This document shows positions 21,651-35,600 of a DNA stretch of 46,305 nucleotides, piece by piece. How positions within the stretch are numbered: position 1 is the stretch's first letter; each line of letters begins with the position of its first letter. This stretch comes from Lingula anatina (taxonomy: Eukaryota; Brachiopoda; Lingulata; Lingulida; Lingulidae), in assembly GCF_001039355.2 (NCBI RefSeq), contig NW_019773717.1, positions 1 through 46,305 on the forward strand. The letters run 5' to 3'. The notes beneath the pieces were generated by a model. It did not search any database. It was not told the origin of the DNA and saw only the letters and a program-made list of their open reading frames with translations. A program made the position numbers and the translations under genes.

Positions 21651-24600
21651 CTGACTTTACTTTACTTTAGTTGTACCTGCCAAGACATTAGCTACAGGAT
21701 AACATTGAGACATAGAATGCAGGTATAGCACACTATAATGGCAACAGGTGCTTAATTGCTCATCAAACCAACTTGGCAGAAATATACAACATTCCCTATC
21801 AGTATGCATACAGAATACACCTCCCTTTCTTCCTTCTGGAAGCTGTAGATATCTGTGCCTCAAAAACTTTATATTGGACAGGTTGGCAGGGGAGTGATGT
21901 TTTGCAAAGCTAGCAACAGACTTCTTATTTTGCTGATTCAACATTTCATTGTTCTGTCTCAAATGCTGGTCTTTTTTTGCTGTTATATGTTCAACAAAAT
22001 TTAGATGTGATCCCTTTTCAGTTATCATTATAAATAACCCTCATATTTTCACAAGTCACTGGAAAATATGTAAATTATTTATGTTGCCACCCTCATATGT
22101 ATCTAGCTATGTTGCATGGTCATATACGGCACATTTTACATTCTGATTCATTCATATTTAATTCAGACAATATTTAGGTATTAATTTCTAGTATCCGTAT
22201 TCGTTTGGCCAATTTAAGTGATCTGAAATGGCATGCTAGCGAAGCTACAAAAATATATTGCTTCTATTAAAAAAATTTAGACATAAATTGCAAGCAAGTC
22301 ACATGAATAAAAATATCAAAATAAGTTACAATTTGGACTGCCACAATTTTTTTAATTTTAGAAGAAGTGCTTACTTTAATCACTGTTTACTACTGTAAGA
22401 TTTATTTCAACACTGACCCTAACCTAAAGACTACACGGCAAAATTTAATTTCTTAAATAAGAGAACAAAAGTCCACTCTCAGTCTAGCCTTACATTATGA
22501 CCTTTCACTATGACCTCGCTGGTATTCACCATCAAACATGTATCAAGGTGCTATGTATGTCGGTCAGGTATGAGGTCAGACTACACCACCCATGACATGG
22601 ACATTTATCAATATAGCTGTTCAAGCCTCTGGTCACATAACCCAATGCCACATCTACATAAACATGTCCACATAATGGCATATACTACTTCTGAAATGTA
22701 CAGGTTTCCCTTTAGTTACTTATCGGATTTCACAGAAGGGTAAATCTTAATTATAAAAATTTTTTTTAAGATTTACCAATTAGTTACTAATGTAACATAC
22801 CTTTTTACATTAATCCTCAACTCATAAATTGTTCAGGTTTGGTTAAGTTTTAAAGCCATTTTCAAATGGTCTCACTTTCTAATGTGTGCACAATTTCTTT
22901 ACTTAAAGAAAAGATCAAATTTATATAAAACCGATTAGGTTGTAAAAAAACATTCAAAAAAGAGATAGTAGTTTATTTTTTAAAGTTTGTATCTATCCCT
23001 TACCTTTTCATTGAGTAAGAGGGCAAACTGTCACTAGAGGAGTCCAAGTCTCCTGATCCCTTAGACCTCACAGAATCTTGCCTGCCTCGAGGGGAAGCCA
23101 AGTGATCTGTCTGCATAGTTCTGGGAGATGCCCTGGTGATCTCAGCAACACTGCTATCTGTATCTGAAGTTTTGTTCTCATCATCCTGTTTTACAGAAAG
23201 TTTCCCAGAATTCAAGGAAGGAGAACTATATGAGAGCTGGTTTGAGGATAAAGATAATCTCAAATCCTCTCTGGATTTGCTTATAGATGACCTTCGCGAC
23301 CTTGGAGTCCCTGGGGATGTTTCAAATGTTAATTTATCCAATCCCTCACGGGATTTACTGAACTTCTTCAGCAAGGACTTGACCCCCTCTGAGCCTGAAG
23401 TAGCCTCAATATTTTCCTTATTTTCTTGTGCAGGTATGGGCTCTCCCCCTTCCCTGTTACCTAGAGCAGAAGCAGGCCTCTCTACTGTAGTACTGAAGTT
23501 AGAGCGTGAGAAGATTTCTGATTTTGGCCTTTGTCGGCGGGGTGTCCGTGTTCTTCTCTTTGGCACTACATCCTCAGAGTTTGTTGGTGCTAATCCAGAT
23601 GTTTTAGCCTGCAGTATAATATCTCCCTTTGCTGCTCTAATAGTATCTGTTTTATCCTCACCATTGAAAACAGATGAAATGTCTTTCTTGCTTGACACAT
23701 CTCTTTTAGAATTACCATGCTTTTCATCTTCAGAAGATTTAGAATCAATATCAATTTCCCCAGTATTTTGCATTACTTTTCCTGCCATGTTAAGTCCAGT
23801 GTCCATTGAAGTTGTCTTTGAAAGAATACCAGATTTTCCTAATAATATATCTTTCGCTTGATTGAGGCTTAAATCTGCATTGGATCGGCGTTTGGACTGT
23901 GCTGCCCTCTTTAAGAAAGTATCTGTGGGTTTTGACTTTGATACTGCAACTGCAGCTGGGGGTGGTGGCATAGCAAGTCTATCTACCTCATCCTTGGACA
24001 ACACATTTCCAGAATGCACAGACACTTTTTCAGATTTGTCATCATCAGGAAGAGATGATATTGATGCTAAACTATCACGGCTACCTTTCAGAGTGTCCTT
24101 GGTAAGAGTACTTTCACTTTTATCCGATGACTGTTTTGGAGCTCTGCTACCCTTATTGCTAACCCTTGATGTTGACTGCTGCTGAGACTCAGTTTTTGTG
24201 TGGTCACTTTCTGAGCTAGCAGGGCTTTTGTGTTCCTCCACCGAAATCTGAGATAACAAGTTAGGTGAGGATGAGGTCAGGTCCATGGAACGCGTCCTAC
24301 TCAACCTGTCTGAGCGCCGCCTAGAATAGGTCCTCTTTTGTACCCCACCTGCACCTGGAACAGTGCCACTTGGCACATTACTGAGTGTATGCATGGACAT
24401 GGCCTTGGATAAATTACTGGCATCACCATCGGCTTCTCCTTCTACTTTACCAGCATTTAAACCCTGAGAAGAGCTAGCACGTGACATCTTAGCTGAAGAA
24501 CTGGCTGTGGCGTCCCTGTACGAATGTTGCCTCCTGGTCATACGCTTTGGAGTAGTGTTCACTGGCTGTAAGTCCCTGCCTGAAGCCAGCAGGTTGGCCT

Positions 24601-27600
24601 CAGATCTACTCCTAGAGGGTACTGAGTCACTAAATCTGGAGCCTGGAAATTCTTTTGTGGGAGAGGCAGGGCTTGGTATCTTCCCCAGAGATTTCTCCAG
24701 TTTAGCAACTGTAAAGAGAGAGCAGGATTACACATACTCAGTGGCTCTATGTGGGATATAGAAGGTTGAGGTGTAATCTCATTACACTATGGTTTTATCT
24801 GCAATAGCACTGTGAGGAGACTGATTAATGGGTATCAGGTTCTTGACAAGTCATGCACAAATGATTACAAATGGATAACCTCAAACAAAAGAAATGGCAA
24901 ATAATGCATGCCTTTATAATAGCACTTGTAAAAGAAAGGATTTGAATCTCATAACATAAAACTGAGTCATGATGCAATTAATCAAATTACTTAAAACCTA
25001 CAATGAAACAAATTAACATAAATGTTTAAATACCTATGTTAGTGAATATAGTTTTTAGTAAGGAAGGAAGATTTTATATTAGCGTTTCTTTAAAGGCTTA
25101 ATGGGTTAGGATATATATTACCAAATTTCCACTAAGTCATCACACTATTATCATTATATAACATGACCAAATTGTTGGTATCTTAAAATCCATGCATAAA
25201 TGTTTAAAATTATGTACAGTAACAGGCAGTAAGCAGTATAAATAAATATAAAGGTAATAATATCACAAATTTTTCAGAGAAAATGTCAAAAAATAAAAGC
25301 AACTAATTAAATGAATTGAATGTCTAGTTTCAAGAACTAGCAGAGCGGCAACTAGCCAAGTGCAAAGACAACTTTTGGTGCATGTTTTTCATTTTGTTTG
25401 CACATCACAACAGTAAATCATAATGTGTGATGAAATCAAAGCTGATACAGCAATTTAGGTTTGGCACTGGGGAGAGGCAAGGAGATGCTTATATTGGAGA
25501 ATACAATACAGTGCCCATACTTAATACCAATCTCTTTCTAGTAATAGGTGGTAAATGACAGATTTATCACTGGACGATTAATAAAAATTACATTAAACTT
25601 GACCAAAACAAAATACATAATGATAGAAATATACAGAAAGCTGTGCACAGCAGGAAAAACTACAAAATGCAAAATAACCACTCCTGTTCACATCATCTAA
25701 ATAAATAAGAGACCAATCTAAACTCATATCCCTAGAATCCATGCAATGAATGCAGTAAAATGATCAGGAAGGAAACACCAGGCCAAGAGTTGAGTAGAGC
25801 TTACTATTCCCCTTATCCCTAGAAGGTTTATCCTGCTCCCGTGTTTTTAAGGCAGTTAGTATTAGTTGCTTCCATACGGCCCGAGACTGAGCTCTGCTGA
25901 TAGCACTGGGGCGTAGTTTGGAATTTTTACCATAAGCACGGAGTGACTGTGTCTGGGTATCAGGAGTTGGGGGTAAATTGCGCTGCTGACGACCACCCAT
26001 CCCTGCTATTTCGAGTGGCTGACGGGATACATCTGTGGAGGACCATGCCCTCCTCATTGAGGAACGCTCTTTATCTGGTTGCTTAATTGGTTGCGTAACT
26101 GGTTCCTTTTCTGGTTCCGAGGCAGGAGATTCTACGCCTGTTTCGGTTAAGTAGTGAAATAATATACAGGACATTCTATACTTAGAACTAATCTAAAGGT
26201 TCTCATCACCCCTGATATATGTGCAGGACAGTAGAATTAAATTAATTTATAGGAGAAATACAAGGAAATCATTGATTATTTATATTCATTATAATAGAAA
26301 AAGAAAAGTTCATTGCATCAAATCAGAGTAGAACAATGAAGAAATCGCTGTTAAATTTATAGCAGAGACCTATTCTAAAGAAACTCTTGTAGTTTTCAAA
26401 GCATGAAGGTCCACACATAGGAGTTTCAGTGGTGTAATTAGGTCAAATCACATCAATTAATTTAAAATCTATTTGTGAAATTAGAAAGTGAGAAGAAGAA
26501 TCTCAGCTTCACACAAGATTAGCTTGTGTTTTGTGGATATCATTGTAGGATGCTGAAAGATTTGCAGTTAATATTTTTACAAAGGGTTTAAGTGCTACGT
26601 TACCTTGTTCTGCCTGTGCGGTGGCCTTGACCAAATTCAGCATGGATCTTTTCTTGGTTCTTTTCCCACCATCAGGAGTGTCTGAATTATGAGGAGATTC
26701 CTAAAGAATGAACAAAAAATTGTCTCAGGGCAATTGACACTCTTTATACTTAACTGTCATTTTTCAAATAAACTTAGTGATTAATCAATAAATGTAAGTC
26801 AGAAATGTGCTTTTATGAAAGAAGAAACAGTTTCAGTGCTGATCAAGGGTTAACATTCATATAGTGATTAAAAAAGAGAAAAGGTAAAAAAGTTTCTCTC
26901 TTTTTAATGTAAATCTAGAATGATTAATAAACATCTGACCACCCCATGAGTCATTTCCACAACCCCCCCCCCCAAAAAAAAACAACACTTGATGCATGAA
27001 CTTGTAAAAAATAAATCAATAGTAATTTTGATTATTTGACTCATTGATTACTGTCCAATTGATCATCCTAGTATTTTACAAAAAGTACCTTAGCAAGTCT
27101 TGAAGGAGGAGACTGCTGAGTTTTAGTTCTATATGAAGTGTTAGTTCTCTCCCTCTCTGGTTGCTCATTGGGATCAGGCGGAACATAAATAAGCCCCGTC
27201 CAACCGAGCTAATGAAACAATAACATCAAAATAATGCATGCATTGCAGAAAAAAATTAACAGAGCTGCAAACAGCAAGAATTCCCATTACCTTTTCTCCA
27301 TAGCAAACACTATTTGCAAATAATTCGGCTTTGCGGAATAAAATATTTGTGCCAATAACACTGTGCAAAGAGAACATGCTAGATGTTTTATTTGCAAACT
27401 TTTTGCATCATTATCATCATAGCTTTAAGCCTTCATTTGAGTACAGTAAAAGCACTCCAGTAACAATTAAATCGGAATATCAGCTATTGAATTAAATATC
27501 TGCTTAAAGCTATGCCCTCACCTCTCTACATATAACATCTCTACCCAGTCCATGCTTTCTATTATCCAACATGCATTTGAAATAATTCAAATCACGCAAT

Positions 27601-30600
27601 GCAGGCCTTTGCACAACAAAGCAATACGTGTTATCCAATTGAAAACACTGAAAGCCAAGTCAGTACTTACCTCTTGTAATCTTCTTCTTGGATCATCAGC
27701 TGACTTCACCATGGATTCCTTTTTCTTTTCAATGTCCTGAATCAAAACAAGTGTATTTTAAGTATATCATTCCTTTGCTATTCACACAAAATGGATTATA
27801 TACATATCTACCTTTTTCTAGAGAGTGATATGTAAAGAGTGTACATTTTCTTCCAAATGTTTTCTTGTATTGGAAAACTCACTTTATACATAATGTCTTA
27901 TATTAATACTGCTGAAGTCCATTTGAGACCTACCATACATACCACATTAGTATCTCTCTCTGGTTGCATTCCTATGACATTCCTGAACAAATAAAAACAA
28001 ACAGAATAAAATCAATTTTTAAACCTCAATGTGACCACTTTTCACTACAAAGCTCCTAATTAAACTGAAAAGTGTTACTGTTAGCTAATCAAAAGTGTCT
28101 GCAATATAAACTTTTTTGTTTGGCATAAAAATCACAGCAATCTTAATTCTACAACCTGATCTTACCTGAGCTGTTCCTGCTGAGCTCTGGACAAGAACCT
28201 TGCTGATATACTCAGCCTAGGATGCATCAGCTGACCTCCATTTAACTGGTCCATACCATCCAGACTGTGTTCACCTCCTCCTGCCAAAGTGGCTTCCATG
28301 TCTTCAAAAGTCCTAGAAAATTTCTCCTGAAAACCAAGGAAAACAGCCGACTTATATATAATGATTTTTTCTGTCTTTATTTCCGTACACTGACAACTAA
28401 TAATACATCTCTTTAATTTCTATATTTATTGTTTAGTATCAACATAAAATATCCCAGAGTGCCTCGAAAACATTGAATTTTTTTGACTTCAACATTTTTA
28501 GATAAATTCATATAGTCTTTAGCAGTATTTTATGTTGCAGCCATTTAATACATTTTCCTTTCTCTTCTTACCCGTTCTAGTTGATCAAACAACATCCTGG
28601 CTCCTGGGGTCACAGGGGTATTGGGGAAGGAAGACTGGGGACTACTCAGGTCCATCTCATCATCTCCCATCTCATCTTCTGAGTCTAAAATTGTTACAAT
28701 GAAAAAAACATGATATCAAACTGCATCAACTTGGTCTCAGAATTGTGTTGATTTCTTTTTTTTTCTTCTTTATAATATTTTTTGGGCATATAAGTAGGGA
28801 ATAAAGCAATAAGCAAATACACTATAGATAATGTGATATCTATAAACAAGCAGACAGATAGCTATTCAAATACTATAGGACATGATGTCATGACATCTTG
28901 TGTTCTGTTGCTTTGATGATAAAATTTTCTGGCATATAAGATAAAAGAAATTTCATTCAATGTCAGTCTCACTTCCAAAAACACTCACTTGGCTCGCCTC
29001 TGTGTGAATGTGTGTCAGAGAAGGAATCAGATATACTGGCTGCTGGTTCAGATTCCTTGTTCTTCTGCATCTTCATTTGTCGTCTGCTTGCCTTCAACTC
29101 CTCCTTGGAAATTGCAACAACTTGGAATGAACTGAAATTAAAAAAAAATATATATGTGCAATAACCAAATGACAAAATTATTCTGACTGAAGTTGCAGTA
29201 TTTCAAAATAAACAATAAGAAAAGCCTGTCAACTAAAAGGAAATGTCCCATTCCCCTTGGAATATCTCAAAAACTTATCAAACAGATTTGTCTATATTGA
29301 TGCCAGTACAAAAATATTACTGGCAAATGATCATCAGCTTTTTCTTTACCTAGATTCTGATGCAGCATTATCCTCTCCATCTTGTGGGTAATATATGACT
29401 TCTCCATGTTCCTCAGTCTCTGTGTCCTCGTCCTCCTCACTGGGGGTACTGGCCAGAGTGTCTATACTGGGGTACGACCTCCCCCTCTCTGTAACTCTAC
29501 CACCCTGGAGGGTGGAATCAAAACTTACAGTGAAAATCTCTATCTCTTTCATATAGGCATTATAAGATTTCTAAGAGCACTGTAACAGCTTAGAATGACT
29601 AAATATTATAGGAAATAAAACTTATGTGTATACCTTAGTGTATCTACTTAGAATTCAGTAAGATGTAATTTGTGTCACTATCACACTTTTACAAAATGAA
29701 AAAAAAAAGAGCATCATGCATCGTTGAAATGATGTGCACCTGATATATAAAACAGAAACCACCAATATTTTACCTGTAGCAGACCAGAAGCATCCCTGTC
29801 CAGCCTCTCTGCTTGTTCCCTTGCTGACATGGGGAAGAAGTCGTCGTCATCATCATCCTGGTTGTTATCATCATCTTCAATGATTGGAATGCTCTGTAAT
29901 ATTTATGAATAACAGTTTAGAACAGATAAGACTAGAGTTAAAGGGATTTAAAAAATTAATCAAATAAAAGGATTAATCGAAATCCACTCATAGTCATATA
30001 TCGGAATCTTATCCTCAGAAGAGTTATACATTTATAACATCCGCTTTACTTTAAAAATTCATCAATTCTGAGAAATGGATACAGAAGTGTATATCATTTT
30101 AAAAAATCAGTGTCTGGAGACTTACATTTGGTCTTGTTGCCTTGGGTAACACAATTGTTTCCCTTCTAATGTTAGAAGACTGGTCTGCTTCAAAGGTAAA
30201 CCTTCTATTCTCTAAAAAATAGTTTTATCATTTGCTGAAAAGAGTTTGTCACTAGATGATAGGAAGAATTTACCTCTAATGGAAAAATTTACAGTTACTT
30301 TTTCTGATTTTGAAAAATTAGGAAATGTTGTAGAGACAGCATCCAAAAAAATCCACAGACAATTGTCTACAGCAATGACTTTGCATTTAACTACAGAGCT
30401 TATTTAAAAGAAAACAAGTCTTTTCTTTTCTTATTTCTATTTACCTGCCCAGTTGACTTCAATAGCATTGTTATTGTCCAGGATAGACTTGACAGCAATC
30501 CCCTGGGGTTCCACCCTGGTGGCCCATTTCCCCTTGGGCTGAGAGGGCAGCTGACTGCCTGTCTCTGAGGTCACTGGCTCAGCAGACATCTGAGCAAATA

Positions 30601-32578
30601 AATTACAAATGTTTAAGCAATAATATCACTACCAATTGTTTTGAATGAACAGTCCATAATGAGGTCTATTTTCTACTGAAGGCAAGTGGGAGATATGATG
30701 GAGCAGCTGAGACTTAAAGCAAAATAATAAATTTTACTCAGAGGAATAAAAGCCTTGCCTCTACATAAATTTCTTGACATCTCTCAAAAACAGTAACAGT
30801 TTTTCTAACATCCAAATATCAATTGTAAAAAATAAAACAGAGAAATGCCAAAGTTTAATGGCTGGAGCATGTTCTGGTCTCATAGTATAAGTTTTAAATG
30901 ACCCACTCACTTGTTTCTTAGCCCAAGCAGGGAGTTGTCCCACACTGAACCTGTAGTCTACCCCATTCCCATTGGTCTTACTGTTAACATTGGGGTGGAG
31001 AAACTCAGGGGGAGGTGGGCCAAAGTCACCCTCATCTCTCTCTGGGATGTTTTCAATCTCAACCCTAGGGGAAGCTGGGCTCCTGCTTAGAATGAATAAT
31101 AATGTATTTAGATTTTTTACAAAAAATTATTTAGTTATATGTCCCTAAATAATAACATCAACAAAATTACTACAACTTCAACAAAAGATGCATTTAATCA
31201 TGAAATACTTGAAGTAAAATGAAGATCTGCAATTTTACAGTCAAAATTTGAATGACAAATGTCAGATTGCAGCTAAAAACAAACCACAGTGTACATGCTT
31301 GTAGCAGACACTCACTTGTCTCCATTAGGAATGTATTTGGTGGTCAGCTGGCCCAGATCTATCAGTCTTTGATACATCTGCTGTGTCAAGTCTGAACTCA
31401 CTTTCCAGATGAAAATGCACCTGAAAAATAAATCAATTGTCTTTTTCATAACAAAAGCAAGTTTCAAACATCTCCCACAGAAAGGGGGTCATGTATTTAA
31501 TTTTTACTCGGGACTATAGTTATTTTATAACTAATTTTCACTTGAGACTATAGTTTCTTAATAACAATCTCATAATTTCCCCACAAGTTTGCCAAATAAA
31601 TAAAAACTCACCCATCTCCTGACACTGTGATGATATGCTTGAGGTCATTCATAAACCTGACCCCAGTGGCTATTTCAGAGTGACCAAACATGGAGCCCAT
31701 GCATTCTCCAGTGTAGAAATCAAAGATGGCCAGAGATTTGTCAGAGGAGCTGGTGCAGGCGTAGGTACCAGAGGGGTCAAGCTGCACCTTGATCAAAGTA
31801 CCATCATCTCCTGTAGCACCTTTGTAGCACTTTTTGTTCTTTCCTGTCTTGATGTTGTAAATTCTGTTTAAAAAAGTTTGCTTTTGTTATGATTTATTTA
31901 CCTATAATACACCTCAAGATCTTCTGCATTTTTCTTTTTTGCACACAATTTCTGTATGCATGTTTATATGTTTACATGAGTCCCTGTCATCCTTTTTTAA
32001 TTATAATATATTTCTAGGTATTTTCAAACAATAAAACTGATGATGATGATGATGATGATGATAAATCACTACTTAACTTCAAAAGCCATGATATGTGAAA
32101 GAAACAATGAAATTGAGAAAGGAATGACAAGCTCACCAAAAAGAAAAATTCGGTAATTTCAAAGTAACTCTCACCTAACATTTCTGTCCTGGCATGCTGT
32201 GATGGCAAACTTGTTGCAAGGATCCACGTCCATGTCATACAGGGTGGTTTTCCCCACCAGGTGGTGGTCCAAGACAAACTGGAGCTCATGGTCAGGACCC
32301 TGGGGGGAACAGAATTGGTAGGATATCACTTAAAACAGTTAAATATCACAGTAATGCAACAGTAGTATTTGACTCACAGCATGCTGGCCCATCTGTTAAT
32401 ACAATACCCACAAAATTTATCCCACAATTTCTTTTTTTTTCGTTTTATGCTTCTGATCATTGTTAACCATTATTATATATCTATCAGAACATTTCTGCAT
32501 TTCTGGTTTGACAGATATTAACTGTTCTCATAATTTCAATAACACATTATAAGTTTGCAAGCTTGAGCTTCTGTACAA

Positions 32579-32659
<81 letters not shown>

Positions 32660-35600
32660 GTGTAGCAGTCCTGAACAGCACAGATTTGTCTGCAGCACAG
32701 CTCAGCATCTTAATCTGGCCATCATTCTCTGCAAACTTCACAGCAGTGATGGAGGAGGAATGGTCGTCTAGTGTCTGTACAAGGTTGTACTGGTCCCTGG
32801 TGTCAAATACATGGATCAGGCGGTCTCTGCTGGCTGAGGCCAGTAATCTGGGGCCTGAAAATTTTGTTAACAAATTTGCATAGATTAAAAATCTTGTTTT
32901 AATGCCATCTGTGTTTCAAAAAGTCAATCTTTGTGAAGAAAAACCTACCCAACACACGCGTCAAGAAATCTGAATGACTACTTATTTTAAGATGTTAATA
33001 ACAGCCATAGCTGATGATTTTATGAATAACTAAATTATTTGACTTTCAAAAAAAAAAATAAATAAATAAAAATGAAAAAAATAAATAAATAAATAAATAA
33101 AATAAAAAAGACTTCTCACCTGCAGGAAGAGTGGAATATTCCAGACATAGCACCTCCCCATCATGGGCTTCAATGATACACAACTCCTTAAGATTCTGTA
33201 GATTATGCACTCTGAAAATAGGATTAATATTATTTATCAAAAAGAACACAAAAAAGTTGCCCTGTCAACCAGTCTGCTGTATTGTGCTAAATTCATTACT
33301 GCTAAATTCATTACTGCTTCAAGATCTAATTATATCGTTAGTACAGAACTAAGCTCTGACTGCCTACTATAGTACCTGATATTGCCAGTTCTGTCGCCTG
33401 AAGCTAAGTGCTGGCCATCAGGAGACACGCGCACAGCACGCACCCCGTTCTTCCCATCATACGTGGTGTCTGTCTTGTCAGCACCTCCAGTGGGGTTGTA
33501 CTCCTTGTCACAGAGAAAACTCAGGTTCTTGTCCACATAGAGAACTTTGAGGAGTTCCTAGAGACCAAAATTATCCGATGTCACAAACCCCGGACTTTAT
33601 GGATAAATATAATTTCAGTTCTATTTCACACTTTTACTATTATATAACGAGGCAAATATATAACTGCACAGCAAGCTACTAAGGAATATTTCTATATTTT
33701 TGTAAATTTTTTTTCAAAGTTTCTACTGAATTTTAACTGTTCTAATCAACAGTGATATCCTAAACACTATCTCTCTGAGAGCTTACGTGGCTGTAAATGT
33801 TCCTCTTATACAAAGTATCATTGGTCATGTGTGGGTCAATGTTCCAGACCCGTATAGTGTCATCACTGGAGCAGGTCATAAACGACCCCGGAGGAAGAGC
33901 TGGGTTATTACACACTGGGTAGACCTGGAAAAGAGAAATACATTAAAAATATGTATTTTATAGTTATTGCTATCAAGAAATGAGTGCACTGCTTATTATT
34001 ATCCTTATCAAGTGAGGATTAGAATGATAGGAAGTATTATTAAGTTATGAGTAGAAGCAGTGACATTTTGGTTGATGTTAGAAGCCAGTAATAAGCTCTG
34101 CATTTTCCCTGCAGTTTTAAAGGTACAGTTGCAATCCATCTTAAATCCTTCTTTTCTAGGTCTACAGAAAATGTGGCTTAAATGTCATATCTGAAAATCA
34201 ATATTTCAGCTGACAGCCTTCTCCTAGGGGAAATATCTAATTTTGTGCATGACAGGTGTACAGTAATCATCTAAAGAAATCTAGCTTACCTCCAGACCCC
34301 ATATACAGGAACTGTGGAACAAGGCAGACCAAGCCTTGCCAATCTTCCTAATATCCCTGACATCCCACATGTACAGGCTGTGATCACTGTATATACATGT
34401 CACCTACAAAGAACACACAAACATGAGAAAAGCAGATAGCATATGTAGTCATCAAAACAAACTAAGAGATCAATGAGTAAATTATTTACTTTAAAAAGTC
34501 AAAAACTGCTGAGACATTGGTATTATTTTTTGTATAACTGTTCTGACATCAGCATTTGATAAAAGCATAAAAAATATTCGAACAAAAAAGAGCCAATTAT
34601 AAAATTCTATTAAAATTTTTAGAATTTGAATTCAAAGAGCAAGCCAGTGGATTATCATGACCATTTTTTCAATCAAGACATAAGCATCACTTTAAAACCA
34701 ATTTAATACCGAGATTTAAATATAATTCTCATCTCAATTTATCTCAGTTTCAAGACAATATCTTTCGTCAAATCCACATCTTATTACTTTTTTATTCATC
34801 TCATCATATTCCAGAGCTATGCAGTCTGGATATCTGGCATTGTCTGGTTTCACCCCCATGTGACTGAAACAAAAAAGGTCAAGTGCTTAGTACTTTATGT
34901 GCAGTTTTTTGATAACTATCAGCTCACTTAATGGTCCAGGTGATATCACATCTGAGTCTATTTACTACACAATTTGTATAATAAAATTGTAATATAGAAA
35001 AGACTGAATAAAAAACACATTAAGCATAGTTACAGCCTTTACACTTTTGCCCAGTTATAGGAATACCAAATAATCAGCAGCATTCAGAAGTTAAAGAATA
35101 TTTTGGTTTACTCAATAATCCCGGCCCTCCCCTTTTCACATATTTTTATAATAGTCAAGTGAGGCCCACCTTGGATCCTGCCCAGCAGTGACATCTACAC
35201 CTAGGTAATGTGGCTTTGGCATAGAGCAGACAAAATGGAGGCTCTGTGCACTGAAGATGCGCACTGTGCCATCAGCACAACCAACGAAAATGTAATCAGC
35301 TCCAGCTGACAAACAGTTGGCTTTGGTGGTCTGAAAGACAATCAAACATCAATGATCATTCAGTCAAACGCAACATAAGAAATTATTATTGTCTTTCATT
35401 ATGTCGTTTTATCTTACTCTTGTTGGTCATACAATGTTTCATCCTTTCCAATACGATAACAGACAAGCTGTTCACTCCAGTGTAACACAAAAGATTTCAC
35501 AAAATACTGATACAATTTAACATTTATTCAAGTAAGTCATATGCTCACCCTGAGTTCCACCCACTTATCCAACAATCTTTTGGCATTAAACTCACACAGC

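Larger units (their letters stand above)
18338..22424. repeat. Duplicated 4.1-kb block, copy B
   Basis: Second copy of the block at 14248-18324, continuous on its right with the rest of the MAPKBP1/WDR62-like gene. It has an expanded (TA)n tract at 21075-21135, small insertions such as a 10-bp duplication near 18750, and a 24-bp deletion near 22413 relative to copy A. Confidence 0.92.

Noticed and set aside
23136-24185. Long plus-strand open frames opposite the 1,705-bp exon
   Set aside because: They mirror the Ser-rich minus-strand exon, which has proper splice borders, in-frame partners and family motifs.
32563-32883. Open frame with a His-Thr run through the (CA)n repeat
   Set aside because: A product of the microsatellite and antisense to a WD40 exon.
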